Shown: positions 26,030-36,852 of the stretch, in pieces
Position numbering within the stretch: position 1 is the stretch's first letter
How the letters are laid out: every line of letters begins with the position of its first letter
Source of the DNA: Gammaproteobacteria bacterium
Lineage (GTDB): Bacteria; Pseudomonadota; Gammaproteobacteria; S012-40
Length of the DNA stretch: 64,000 nucleotides
Reading direction: 5' to 3'
NCBI GenBank assembly: GCA_015487785.1
Contig: WFPC01000029.1
Coordinates: forward strand, 1-64,000
The notes under the pieces: generated by a model
Databases searched by the model: none
What the model was told of the DNA's origin: nothing
Seen by the model: only the letters and a program-made list of their open reading frames with translations
Program-made: the position numbers and the translations under genes

Positions 26030-26057
26030 ATTATGGGCAATTTTCACGTTTTGCCAA
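26030..26057 (-). promoter_or_regulatory. Putative promoter of the Gld-like operon
   Basis: On the minus strand TTGGCA (26052-26057), a 16-nt spacer and CATAAT (26030-26035) form a promoter whose start site would lie only about 5 nt before the ATPase ATG, and no Shine-Dalgarno is visible. The transcript may be leaderless or nearly so. Confidence 0.4.
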
Positions 26058-26190
26058 GTCGTCGAGAGGTTTCCCGGTTTGAAAATGACTGGCCGGCAGG
26101 GCAGTATGCAGACAGATAGCGGATGAGGTGGAACATGCGGCGATATTGGTCAATGATGGTCTGCGCAGCCGGGCCGGGGAGGAGTTGAAG

Positions 26191-28158
26191 GTGCTGCTTG
26201 GCGTGGATACCGGTGGTACGTTCACCGATTTCGTAGTGTGGGACGGCGCGCATCTGCGGGTACACAAGGTTTTGTCCACTCCCGAGGCGCCCGAACGGGC
26301 CATCCTCCAGGGGATGGCCGAGCTGGGCCTGGAGCGGGAGGGCCTGTCCATCGTGCATGGATCCACCGTGGCCACCAACGCGGTGCTGGAGCGCAAGGGT
26401 GTGCGCACGGTGTTCATCACCAATTACGGTCTGCGCGACCTGCTCACCATCGGCCGCCAGGCCCGGCGTGAGTTGTATAACCTACAGCCGGCTCCCCAGG
26501 AGCCGCCGGTGCCGGCCTCCCTGTGTCTGGAAACCGGCGGGCGGCTGGGCGCCGACGGCCGGGTGGTGGAGCCGCTCACCGATTATGAGCTGGAATGCCT
26601 GGCCCATTGCCTGCGTCAATTGGAGCCCGAGGCGGTGGCTATCAATCTGTTGTTTGCCTTTCTCGACGACCGCTTCGAGCGACAGGTGGAAGCGGTAGTG
26701 CCACCCGGAACCTTCGTGTCGCGTTCCTCCGATGTGTTGCCCGAATACAAGGAATACGAGCGCGGCATCACTACTTGGCTCAATGCCTACGTGGGGCCGT
26801 TGGTGCAGCATTATCTGCGCCGCCTGGCCAGCAAAGTGGCGCCGGCCAGGCTGAGTATCATGCAGAGTTCCGGCGGTACCACCGAGGCGGAGCAAGCCGG
26901 TCGGCGGGCGGTGCACCTGCTGCTGTCGGGGCCGGCGGGCGGGTTGATGGGGGCGCGTTTCATCGGTCGGCAGGCTGGGTGTGAGCGCTTGCTCACTTTC
27001 GACATGGGGGGGACGTCCACCGACGTGGCCCTGATCGAGGGCGATATCCGCCTCACTAACGAGGGGCATATCGGCGAGTTTCCGGTGCTGGTGCCCATGG
27101 TGGACATGCACACCATAGGCGCCGGTGGCGGTTCCATCGCCAGCCTGGATGCCGGGGGGCTGCTGCGCGTGGGGCCGGAGTCGGCCGGGGCCAGCCCGGG
27201 GCCGGCCTGTTATGGCCGGGGCGGACAACAGCCCACGGTGACCGATGCCAATCTGATTCTCGGCCGGCTGCGCCCCGAGGCCTTTCTGGGGGGAGGCATG
27301 GCGCTGGATGAGGCTGCCGCGCGGGCCGCCATGGCGCCCCTGGCCGAGGGGCTGGGCTGTGGGGTGGAGCAAGCCGCCGAGGGCATTGTGCGTCTGGCCA
27401 ACGAGCACATGGCCCAGGCCCTGCGGGTGATATCGGTACAGCGTGGCGTCGATCCACGGGATTTCACCCTGATGTCCTTCGGCGGCGCGGGTGGCCTGCA
27501 CGTGTGTGCCCTGGCCGAGGCCCTGGGCATGCGCCAGGCCCTGGTGCCGGTGCACGGCGGGGTGTTGTCGGCGTTGGGCATGTTGTCGGCGCCGCGTTCG
27601 CGCGATCTCTCGCGTACCCTGGGCGGGTTGCTGGCGGACTATGCCGAGCCCCGTATCGAGGAACTGTTCGACGACTTGTTCCGCCAGGCCGCCGAAGCTC
27701 TGGCGCGCGAGGGTGTGGCGCGGGAGCAATTGCAGCGCCGTCCCTCGCTGGATCTGCGCTATCAGGGCCAGTCCTATACCCTCAACATACCTTGGCAGGG
27801 CCGGGCCGCCACGGCCGAGGCCTTCCATGCAACCCATGCCGCACGCTACGGTCACAGTCTGCAGGAGCCCATAGAACTGGTCAACCTGCGCATGCAGGTG
27901 CGAGGCCCGTTGCCGGAGCTGAGCTTGCCGGCGCTGACGCCTCGTTCGTCCAGCAGGCCACGCCAGCGATTGAGTCTGCCGGGTATCAGCGGGGAGGTGG
28001 CACTGTGGGAGCGGGCGGAGTTGGCGCCGGATACGGTTTTGCATGGTCCGGCGCTGATCACCGAGACAGTGTCCACCACCTGGCTGGCAGCGGGCTGGCA
28101 GGCGCGAATGGACACATGGGGTAATCTCTTGCTGCACAAGACGACACACACGGTATGA
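26191..28158 (+). CDS. Hydantoinase/oxoprolinase-family protein (HyuA-like)
   Basis: An ATP-grasp-like ASKHA-fold enzyme of 655 residues. VDTGGTFTDFV near 4-14 is the phosphate-binding motif of HyuA/5-oxoprolinase, and STVATNAVLERKG, DMGGTSTDVALIEG and GAGGGSIASLD follow. It resembles the N-methylhydantoinase A half alone. No HyuB-like partner gene follows, so the reaction is uncertain. The GTG at 26191 is chosen because AGGAG lies 6 nt before it; a frame from 26128 and a TTG at 26185 are alternatives. The stop overlaps the next lipoprotein gene by ATGA. Confidence 0.82.
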   Translation: MLLGVDTGGTFTDFVVWDGAHLRVHKVLSTPEAPERAILQGMAELGLEREGLSIVHGSTVATNAVLERKGVRTVFITNYGLRDLLTIGRQARRELYNLQPAPQEPPVPASLCLETGGRLGADGRVVEPLTDYELECLAHCLRQLEPEAVAINLLFAFLDDRFERQVEAVVPPGTFVSRSSDVLPEYKEYERGITTWLNAYVGPLVQHYLRRLASKVAPARLSIMQSSGGTTEAEQAGRRAVHLLLSGPAGGLMGARFIGRQAGCERLLTFDMGGTSTDVALIEGDIRLTNEGHIGEFPVLVPMVDMHTIGAGGGSIASLDAGGLLRVGPESAGASPGPACYGRGGQQPTVTDANLILGRLRPEAFLGGGMALDEAAARAAMAPLAEGLGCGVEQAAEGIVRLANEHMAQALRVISVQRGVDPRDFTLMSFGGAGGLHVCALAEALGMRQALVPVHGGVLSALGMLSAPRSRDLSRTLGGLLADYAEPRIEELFDDLFRQAAEALAREGVAREQLQRRPSLDLRYQGQSYTLNIPWQGRAATAEAFHATHAARYGHSLQEPIELVNLRMQVRGPLPELSLPALTPRSSSRPRQRLSLPGISGEVALWERAELAPDTVLHGPALITETVSTTWLAAGWQARMDTWGNLLLHKTTHTV

Positions 28159-29501
28159 AACGCGGGTTGTGGCCGCTGCTGGGGCTGTTTTTGCTGAGCG
28201 CCTGCGGGCAGAAGTCGGTGGAGAATCTCGACAGTACAATCAGCATCCAGAGCAATGCCTATTTCGTGGCCTTCCAGGATGGTGGGCCGGATGCTCCGTG
28301 GCAGGTGCGGGTGCGTGACAACAGTGACTACAGCCCACTGTCGCGGGGAGTGAGTGTGGACGACAGCAGCCGGCGTTTCGGCCTGGTATTCGTGTGTCCC
28401 TCCCTGGGCGGGGACGATGCCCACCAGGTCTTTCTCTACCTGGGTGTCACCAGCGAGATCCGTAGCCTGGATCACACCTGCCGCAAGGCCGATCAGGATC
28501 GCAGCCTGCAGCGGATCTATGGCAGTGTGCGTGGCCTAGCGGCCAACGACGGCATCAATCCCGGCGAGATGGCGATGGTGGCGCTGGCGCCGGAGGTAAG
28601 TCTGCGTGCCTACGAGGGGTATGCCGCCAAGAGCTTTCTGCGCCGGCGTGATGTGCTGGCCTTCAAGGGTCCGCTGGACCCCGCCAACAACCGCATCACG
28701 CCCAAGCGCTTCTATCGCCGCCTCAATACCGACAAGACCGAATTGGTGCGCGCCGACATCGATTTCGACGACACAGGCCTGACCGCCGATGTCACCGGCA
28801 AGATCCCGGGCCAGGTGAGCATCGACGGCCTGCAAGAGGGCGAGAGCCTGCATGCGGTGGTGGGCTTCATCAGCGAGCAAGGCAGTTTCCTGCCACTGAC
28901 CGAGGCGACGGATAGTGTGTTCGACTACTGGGGGGTGCCGCGGCTGCGCAAGAGCGGAGAGGCTTTTTATGGCGACGGGGAAGGGCACCAGTTGCGTGTG
29001 ACCGTGCGTGATGCCCAGGGTCAGGCCAATCGCAGGCTGGTGGTGTTGTTCCACCAGCAACAGGATGTTGATGTGACGATACCGCGCTTGCCGTCGCCGC
29101 AGGCCCGCTACACGGTGTCATTGCGTGACGCGGGCTCACGGCGCGAGGTGAATGCGCAGGTGCCCAGTTACTACGATGCCAATTATGGTGCCGGTATTCT
29201 CTACCGGCTCGATTTCCAGGGCCAGGCCAGCAGCGGTGGTCGGCCCTTGCAATGGACGGTGTACCTGACCCAGCAATGGCTGGGATCCACCCCCTCGCTG
29301 ACCCTGCGTCTGCCCAGCCTGGTGGGGCTGGCGGGCTGGGATCCAGCCTGGGAATTCAAGGCCGCCACGGCGGTGAGTTCGCAATTGTCCACCTATGCCA
29401 GCCGCGCCGAGGCCGGCGAGGTGCTGGAATACCTGCGCGGCGGGCGTTTCCGTGACGGCCTGGCCTATGCCGAGATCCTGCAGGCCGACGATGTTCCCTG
29501 A
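28155..29501 (+). CDS. Predicted lipoprotein of unknown function
   Basis: A protein of 448 residues with lipobox LLSAC (Cys 17). The mature protein is beta-rich, with Asp/Asn turns and repeated domains. One half begins near VRDNSDYSPLS and another near LRVTVRDAQGQANRR, which look like two related beta-sandwich blocks. No family is recognised. Translation is coupled to the HyuA-like gene, and the TauE/SafE exporter starts 9 nt downstream, so the three may act on one sulfur- or amide-containing compound. This is inference only. Confidence 0.6.
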   Translation: MKRGLWPLLGLFLLSACGQKSVENLDSTISIQSNAYFVAFQDGGPDAPWQVRVRDNSDYSPLSRGVSVDDSSRRFGLVFVCPSLGGDDAHQVFLYLGVTSEIRSLDHTCRKADQDRSLQRIYGSVRGLAANDGINPGEMAMVALAPEVSLRAYEGYAAKSFLRRRDVLAFKGPLDPANNRITPKRFYRRLNTDKTELVRADIDFDDTGLTADVTGKIPGQVSIDGLQEGESLHAVVGFISEQGSFLPLTEATDSVFDYWGVPRLRKSGEAFYGDGEGHQLRVTVRDAQGQANRRLVVLFHQQQDVDVTIPRLPSPQARYTVSLRDAGSRREVNAQVPSYYDANYGAGILYRLDFQGQASSGGRPLQWTVYLTQQWLGSTPSLTLRLPSLVGLAGWDPAWEFKAATAVSSQLSTYASRAEAGEVLEYLRGGRFRDGLAYAEILQADDVP

Positions 29502-29510
29502 GCCTGGTCC

Positions 29511-30290
29511 GTGGACGGCGTACTGCTGGTTCTGACGGGCGCACTGGCCGGCCTGTTGGCCGGTCTGGTGGGCATCGGTGGCGGCCTGGTGACGGTGCCG
29601 GCGATGGTCTGGTTGTTGCCGCATCTGGGGGTGGCGCCGCAGTGGGTGATGCACGTGGCGGTGGCCACGGCGCTGGCGGTGATCGTGCCCACTGCCCTGC
29701 TCTCGGCCCGCAGCCACCAGCGCCGCCAGGCCGTGGATTGGGCCTGGGTGTGGCGTCTGGCTCCCGTGCTGGCCATGGGCAGCTTGTTGGCGGTGATGTT
29801 GGCGGGTCAACTGAGCCGGCCGTTGTTGCAAGGGGTGTTCGCGCTGTTCGCCGCTGTGGTGGCGTTGCTGTTGTGGAGACCGATTCTTCCATCGGCCGGA
29901 CAGTGCCGCGTGCGCCCGGGTGAATCCTGGCTGGTGGGGGCGGGCATCGGTCTGTGGGCGGCGCTCACCGGTACCGGTGGCGGCACCCTGGTGGTGCCTT
30001 ATTTGCACTGGCGCGGCTTGCCCCTGCGCCGGGCGGTGGGTACCGCGGCGGCCTGTGGTTTGCCCATTGCCCTGGCCGGTGTCTTGGGGTTTTCCCTGTG
30101 GTCGCCTGCACCCGAGGGGTCGGGTCTGCTGGGCCTGGTGCACCTGCCCGTGGCCGGCCTGTTGCTACTGGGCTCGCTGGCCGCAGTGCCCTGGGGGGCG
30201 CGCCTGGCCCATCGCTTGCCGGTGGGTGTATTGCGACGCGTGCTGGCGCTGGTGCTGTTGCTGGTGGCCTGGCGTCTGTGGCCAGCGTGA
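29511..30290 (+). CDS. TauE/SafE-family anion exporter
   Basis: A membrane protein of 259 residues with eight predicted helices. The two-fold repeat is visible: LLAGLVGIGGGLVTVPAM at the N-terminus and LWAALTGTGGGTLVVPYL in the second half. Each has the GxGGG motif typical of sulfite/organosulfonate exporters. It starts with GTG. No hexamer is clear enough to place a promoter before it, so it may be the third gene of the HyuA-lipoprotein group. Confidence 0.85.
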   Translation: MDGVLLVLTGALAGLLAGLVGIGGGLVTVPAMVWLLPHLGVAPQWVMHVAVATALAVIVPTALLSARSHQRRQAVDWAWVWRLAPVLAMGSLLAVMLAGQLSRPLLQGVFALFAAVVALLLWRPILPSAGQCRVRPGESWLVGAGIGLWAALTGTGGGTLVVPYLHWRGLPLRRAVGTAAACGLPIALAGVLGFSLWSPAPEGSGLLGLVHLPVAGLLLLGSLAAVPWGARLAHRLPVGVLRRVLALVLLLVAWRLWPA

Positions 30291-30341
30291 GGTGTGGCTT
30301 TCCTGTATAATCCGGCTTTCCCCTTGTTCGCCGAGCCCGTC

Positions 30342-32410
<2,069 letters not shown>

Positions 32411-32414
<4 letters not shown>

Positions 32415-33580
32415 AAGTCCTCGTCGCGCCCAATGCCTTCAAGGGTAGTCTGGGGGCAGGAGAGGCCGCCGCGGCCATGGCGGTGGGAGTGGCCGATGTC
32501 TTGCCCGAGGCCGAGATCGTGTCGTTGCCGGTGGCCGATGGTGGCGACGGTTTCATCACGGTACTGGCCGGGCCGTTGGGGCTGCGGCCGCGCTCCTGCA
32601 CGGTATCCGGCCCCCTGGGCCAGCCGTTGACGGCGCATTACCTGTATGACGAAGCGCGGCGCTTGGCCTTGATCGAGCTGGCCCAGGCCGCCGGCCTGGC
32701 CCACCTGGCGGAAACCGAGCGTCGGCCGCTGGCGGCGCATACCCTGGGCGTGGGGCAGCTGCTCGTCGCGGCCCTGGATGACGGCGCGCGTGACATCGTG
32801 CTGGGCTTGGGCGGCAGCGCCAGTACCGATGGTGGCATGGGGCTGGCCGTGGCGCTGGGGGTAGTGTTTCGCGATGCCGCCGGTGAGGTCCTGGCGCCGT
32901 CGGGCGCGGCGCTGGAACGCATCGCCAGCATCGACCTCGCGGGGCTGGATCCGCGTCTGCGCCAGACCCGCTTGCGCCTGGCCTGTGACGTGGACAACCC
33001 CCTGCTGGGTGCGCGAGGCTCGGCGCGGGTGTTCGCGCCACAAAAGGGCGCCGATGCCGACACGGTGCGGCGCCTGGAAGCCGGACTGACCCATTTTGCC
33101 AGCTTGCTGCGCGAGGCCTCGGGCCGCGACGTGGCCGGGCTGCCCGGTGCCGGCGCCGCCGGCGGGCTGGCGGCCGGCGCGGTGGCGTTGTTCGGAGCGC
33201 AATTGCGGCAAGGTGCGGAACTGGTGCTGGAACTGCTGGCATTCGATCGCCACTTGCCCGGGACCACACTGGTGCTCACCGGCGAAGGGCGGCTGGATGC
33301 CCAGAGCCTGGCTGGCAAGGCGCCGGTGGTGGTGGCCCGCCATGCGCGCCGGTGGGGTGTGCCCTGCGTGGCCCTGGTGGGCGAGCTGGCCGGACCGGCG
33401 GCGCCTTTCGTCGATGCGGGTATGGTGGGGGTCTATGCGCTTTGCCATAATGCCTCTGCCAGGAGGGAGGCCATGGTCGCGGCGGCGCCCCGCTTGCGAC
33501 GGCTGGCGGCCCGGGCGGTGTGGGCTTATTGTGCCGAGAAGAGTATCAGTACCACAACATCACCACAGGAAGATGCATGA
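32411..33580 (+). CDS. Glycerate kinase (GarK/GlxK type)
   Basis: Phosphorylates D-glycerate, in this family commonly to 2-phosphoglycerate; 389 residues. Family signatures are [15 protein letters not shown] near 6-20, [32 protein letters not shown] and [17 protein letters not shown] start overlapping ygiQ. Its stop overlaps the galU ATG (ATGA), so it is coupled to sugar-nucleotide synthesis by position, not necessarily by pathway. Confidence 0.92.
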
Positions 33581-34416
33581 TCAAGAAATGTCTGTTTCCC
33601 GCTGCCGGTTATGGCACCCGTTTTTTGCCGGCCACCAAGGCCATGCCCAAGGAGGTCCTGCCAGTGCTGGACAAACCCCTGATCCAATATGGTGTGGAAG
33701 AGGCCATGGCGGCGGGCATGCACAACATTGCCGTCATCACTGGCCGTGGCAAGCGCGCCATCGAGGACCACTTCGACATCAGTTACGAGCTGGAGCACCA
33801 GATCAGCGGCACATCCAAGGAAGGCCTGTTGCGCGACATTCGCCGCATCATCGACACCTGCACCTTTTCCTATACCCGGCAGATCGAGATGCGGGGCCTG
33901 GGACACGCCATTCTCACCGGTGAAACCCTGATCGGGCGGGAACCCTTCGGGGTGATTCTGGCCGACGACCTCTGCGTGGGCGAAAGCCAGGGGGTGATGG
34001 CGCAAATGCTGGAAATCTACGAGAAATACCGCTGCTCGGTGGTGGCCATCGAGGAAGTGGCGCCGGAGGAGGTGCACAAGTACGGAGTGATCGACGGCCG
34101 CCAGCTCGACGACGGTATCTACATGGTCAACGCCATGGTGGAGAAGCCCGGCCGCGAGGAGGCCCCCAGCAACCTGGCGGTGATCGGGCGCTACGTGCTT
34201 ACCCCGGATATCTTTGACATCCTGCGTCGCACCGAGCCGGGCAAGAACGGCGAGCTGCAGATCACCGACGCCCTGCAGACCCAGGCCCGGGAGAACATGG
34301 TGTTGGCCTACCGTTTCAAAGGGCGGCGTTTCGACTGTGGCAGTGTGGACGGTTTTGTCGAAGCCACCAATTATTTCTATCGCCAGCGTTGTGGCGCCGA
34401 GGACTGTGACCCGTAA
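33577..34416 (+). CDS. galU: UTP-glucose-1-phosphate uridylyltransferase GalU
   Basis: Makes UDP-glucose for envelope polysaccharides from glucose 1-phosphate; 279 residues. FPAAGYGTRFLPATKAMPKE is the nucleotide-binding signature (residues 7-26), with K25-type lysine; EKP and GNAI-equivalent blocks follow. AGGA sits about 6 nt upstream of the ATG. The gene ends in a hairpin shared with nhaA. Confidence 0.95.
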   Translation: MIKKCLFPAAGYGTRFLPATKAMPKEVLPVLDKPLIQYGVEEAMAAGMHNIAVITGRGKRAIEDHFDISYELEHQISGTSKEGLLRDIRRIIDTCTFSYTRQIEMRGLGHAILTGETLIGREPFGVILADDLCVGESQGVMAQMLEIYEKYRCSVVAIEEVAPEEVHKYGVIDGRQLDDGIYMVNAMVEKPGREEAPSNLAVIGRYVLTPDIFDILRRTEPGKNGELQITDALQTQARENMVLAYRFKGRRFDCGSVDGFVEATNYFYRQRCGAEDCDP

Positions 34417-34437
34417 GCACGCCGTGAGGACTTACGG
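34411..34437. terminator. Hairpin carrying the stop codons of galU and nhaA
   Basis: CCGTAAG (34411-34417) and CTTACGG (34431-34437) form a seven-pair stem with a 13-nt loop. Both convergent genes end within it: galU with CCG-TAA in the left arm and nhaA with CCG-TAA in the right arm. On the plus strand a CTTTT run follows after three bases. It is probably a two-way terminator. Confidence 0.5.
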
Positions 34438-35805
34438 TGCCTTTTCCGCGGCCATGCGCAGCCACAGATAGCCACCGATACCGGCGACCAGGGAGGCGAA
34501 CAGAATGCCGGTCTTGGCCATCAGCAAGAACTCCTCCTGCCCGGCGAAGGCCAGTTCGCCGATGAAGATGGACATGGTGAAGCCTATGCCACCGAGCAGG
34601 GCAACGCCGACGATCTGGCTGAAGCGGGTGCCTTCGGGCAGGCTGCCGATGCCGAATTTCAGGGCCAGCCAGGAAAAACCGGCGATGCCGATGAGCTTGC
34701 CACCGATCAGGCCGGCGATGATGCCCAGGGTGACGGGATGCCCCAGGCTGGCGCCGAGCTGGTCGAGTTCCAGCGGGATGCCGGCATTGGCCAGGGCGAA
34801 CAACGGAATGATGATGAAGGCCACCGGCATGTGCATGCTGTGCTCCAGGCGTTGCAGCGGCGTTTCCACCAGTTGCACGCCGTTTTCCAGGGTCTGCAGG
34901 ATGGAACGCTGTTCCTCGTTGCGCATAATGCTTTCACCCGGCCTGTAGCTGGCGTCGAAGCGATCCATGAGTTCGCGCACCCGTTGGCTGAAACGGCCGG
35001 GTTCGTATTTCGGCCGCGCCGGGATAGTCAGCGCCGTGAGCACACCGGCCAGGGTGGCGTGGACACCGGACTTCAGCATCGCCAGCCATAACAGGCTGCC
35101 AATGATGAAGTAGGGTAGAGGATGGCGTACGCCGGCGCGGTTGAGCAGTACCAGTACCGCCAGCATGGCTGCGGCCGCGGCCAGTGGGCCGAGAGCGATG
35201 TCTTCGGTGTAGAACAGGGCGATCACCACCACCGCGCCCAGGTCGTCGACGATGGCCAGAGCCACCAGGAAGGTGAACAGGGCCTTGGGGACACGGCCGC
35301 CCAGCAAGGCCATAACGCCCACGGCGAAGGCGATGTCGGTGGCCATGGGAATGCCCCAGCCCTGGATGCCTTCACCGCCCAGGTTGATGGCGGTGAAGAT
35401 CAGCGCCGGTACGATCATGCCACCGAGGGCGGCGATGATGGGTAGGCTGGCGTGGCGGGGATCCGACAGCTCGCCCACCAGGATCTCGCGCTTGATTTCC
35501 AGCCCCACCACGAAGAAAAACAAGGCCATCAGGCCGTCGTTGATCCAGTGGGCCAGGGATTTCTCCAGCACCCAGTCGCCCAGCTGCAGGGCCAGTGGCA
35601 GGTGCAGCACGTGCTGATAGACCGGCGCGAGGGAGGAGTTGGCCAGCAGCAGTGCCAGCAGGGCGCAGAGCATCAGCAGCAGGCCGCTGGTAGTCTCCTT
35701 GTGGATGAACTCCTCGAAGGGGGAGACGATGCGGTCGAAGACCTTTTCCAACGGGGCGTTGAAACGCTCGTCGTCCATGGAAGGCGGGGTGTGCTTGTGA
35801 GCCAT
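34432..35805 (-). CDS. nhaA: Na+/H+ antiporter NhaA
   Basis: An electrogenic antiporter of 457 residues. GWGIPMATDIAFAVGVMALLG and ALAIVDDLGAVVVIALFY hold the ion-binding Asp pair of E. coli NhaA (D163 and D164). LFFFVVGLEIKRE and GIGFTMSIFI are also diagnostic. It is longer than E. coli NhaA (388 residues), mainly through an N-terminal hydrophilic stretch and an extended cytosolic loop near 280-320. A 633-residue frame extends upstream; it is antisense to nothing useful and covers the epimerase-like gene, so the ATG at 35805 is chosen. Confidence 0.93.
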   Translation of the reverse strand: MAHKHTPPSMDDERFNAPLEKVFDRIVSPFEEFIHKETTSGLLLMLCALLALLLANSSLAPVYQHVLHLPLALQLGDWVLEKSLAHWINDGLMALFFFVVGLEIKREILVGELSDPRHASLPIIAALGGMIVPALIFTAINLGGEGIQGWGIPMATDIAFAVGVMALLGGRVPKALFTFLVALAIVDDLGAVVVIALFYTEDIALGPLAAAAAMLAVLVLLNRAGVRHPLPYFIIGSLLWLAMLKSGVHATLAGVLTALTIPARPKYEPGRFSQRVRELMDRFDASYRPGESIMRNEEQRSILQTLENGVQLVETPLQRLEHSMHMPVAFIIIPLFALANAGIPLELDQLGASLGHPVTLGIIAGLIGGKLIGIAGFSWLALKFGIGSLPEGTRFSQIVGVALLGGIGFTMSIFIGELAFAGQEEFLLMAKTGILFASLVAGIGGYLWLRMAAEKAP

Positions 35806-35852
35806 GCGTATCCGTATCCGGGTTGTTCTCGGGAGGCCCGATTCTAGCAAAG

Positions 35853-36845
35853 TTACGTGCGCGCTGCGCCGGCTTTCGATCTCTGGCGTAGTCGTCGGCT
35901 CCGCCGGGTCAACATGTGAATACAGGCGGGAGTGTCGTAACGCGGTGTCCAGTCCAGCAGGTGGCGGGCGCGGGCGCAGTCCAGGGCCAGGGAATGTGGC
36001 ATACCGTCCAACCAGCCGGGTTCCTCCAGTACGGCGGTGAAGCGCCACAGCCGGCGTTGACTCCAGCGCAGCAGGCCGAAGGGTAGAGGAATGGCGAGAC
36101 GATGGGCCTGTCGCTGCATGGCCTCGAAGCTCATGGCCGGTTCGCTGGCGAGATTGAAGGGGCCACGCACCGGCCGTAGCAGACTGGCCAGAATGGCCTC
36201 CACCACGTCGGTTTCCCAAATGCATTGGGTCAGCGGTGCCGGCGGTGCAAGGCGCGGATAGAAGGGCTGGCGCAGCAGGGCGGTGAGAAAGGGCTGGGCA
36301 TTGTGGCCAAGGATCACGTGGGGGCGCAGGCATACCACGCGCGGGGTCGTCGCCTGCGCTTGCAGTTCATCGAGCAGGTCTTCTACCGCGTTTTTGTCCT
36401 CGGCATAGCTGAAACCGCGCATCACCCGCCGCGGCTGGTTCTCGTCGAGGCGTGGCGGATTATCCGGCCAGGCGCCGTAAACCGCGGCACTGGAGAGGTG
36501 GATCAGGCAGTCCACGTCGGCGGCGCAGGCGCTGTGGAACACCGCCCGGCTGCCATTGACGTTGATGTCCCGGATCAGCGCACGATTGTGGCGCTGCTGG
36601 CCGAGCTGGCTGCGCAGGACCACGAAGGCCAGGTGGATCACCGCATGGGGGCGTTGTTGCCGGTGGATCCGTTCCAGCAGCCGTTGTTCCCGCACGTCGC
36701 CACGAATGTGAACGTAACGGGGGTGATGATAGCGGGCGGGCTTGAGATCCAGACCGATAACCCGCTCTACCGCCGGGTGCAGGCACAGCCTTGGCAACAG
36801 TACCGCCGCCAGGTGGGAGGCCGCGCCGGTGAGCAGTATCCGCAT
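35853..36845 (-). CDS. NAD-dependent epimerase/dehydratase-like (extended SDR) protein
   Basis: A protein of 330 residues with a Rossmann fold. The glycine loop is MRILLTGAASHLAAVLLPRL, where the usual TGxxGxxG is replaced by TGAASHLA. VIHLAF and the SSAAVYG strand are normal. The catalytic YxxxK is YAEDK near 148. The altered loop may weaken cofactor binding or change its preference. No clear pathway partner adjoins; the flavin oxidoreductase gene lies 7 nt upstream and would be co-transcribed. Confidence 0.78.
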   Translation of the reverse strand: MRILLTGAASHLAAVLLPRLCLHPAVERVIGLDLKPARYHHPRYVHIRGDVREQRLLERIHRQQRPHAVIHLAFVVLRSQLGQQRHNRALIRDINVNGSRAVFHSACAADVDCLIHLSSAAVYGAWPDNPPRLDENQPRRVMRGFSYAEDKNAVEDLLDELQAQATTPRVVCLRPHVILGHNAQPFLTALLRQPFYPRLAPPAPLTQCIWETDVVEAILASLLRPVRGPFNLASEPAMSFEAMQRQAHRLAIPLPFGLLRWSQRRLWRFTAVLEEPGWLDGMPHSLALDCARARHLLDWTPRYDTPACIHMLTRRSRRLRQRSKAGAART

Positions 36846-36852
36846 GGCGTAT

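Noticed and set aside
26482-28239. 585-codon minus-strand frame opposite the HyuA-like gene
   Set aside because: Shadow of the coding strand; composition is biased and no Shine-Dalgarno or family match is seen.
34432-36333. 633-codon version of NhaA
   Set aside because: The added N-terminal part is antisense-like sequence over the epimerase gene end; NhaA homology begins near 35805.
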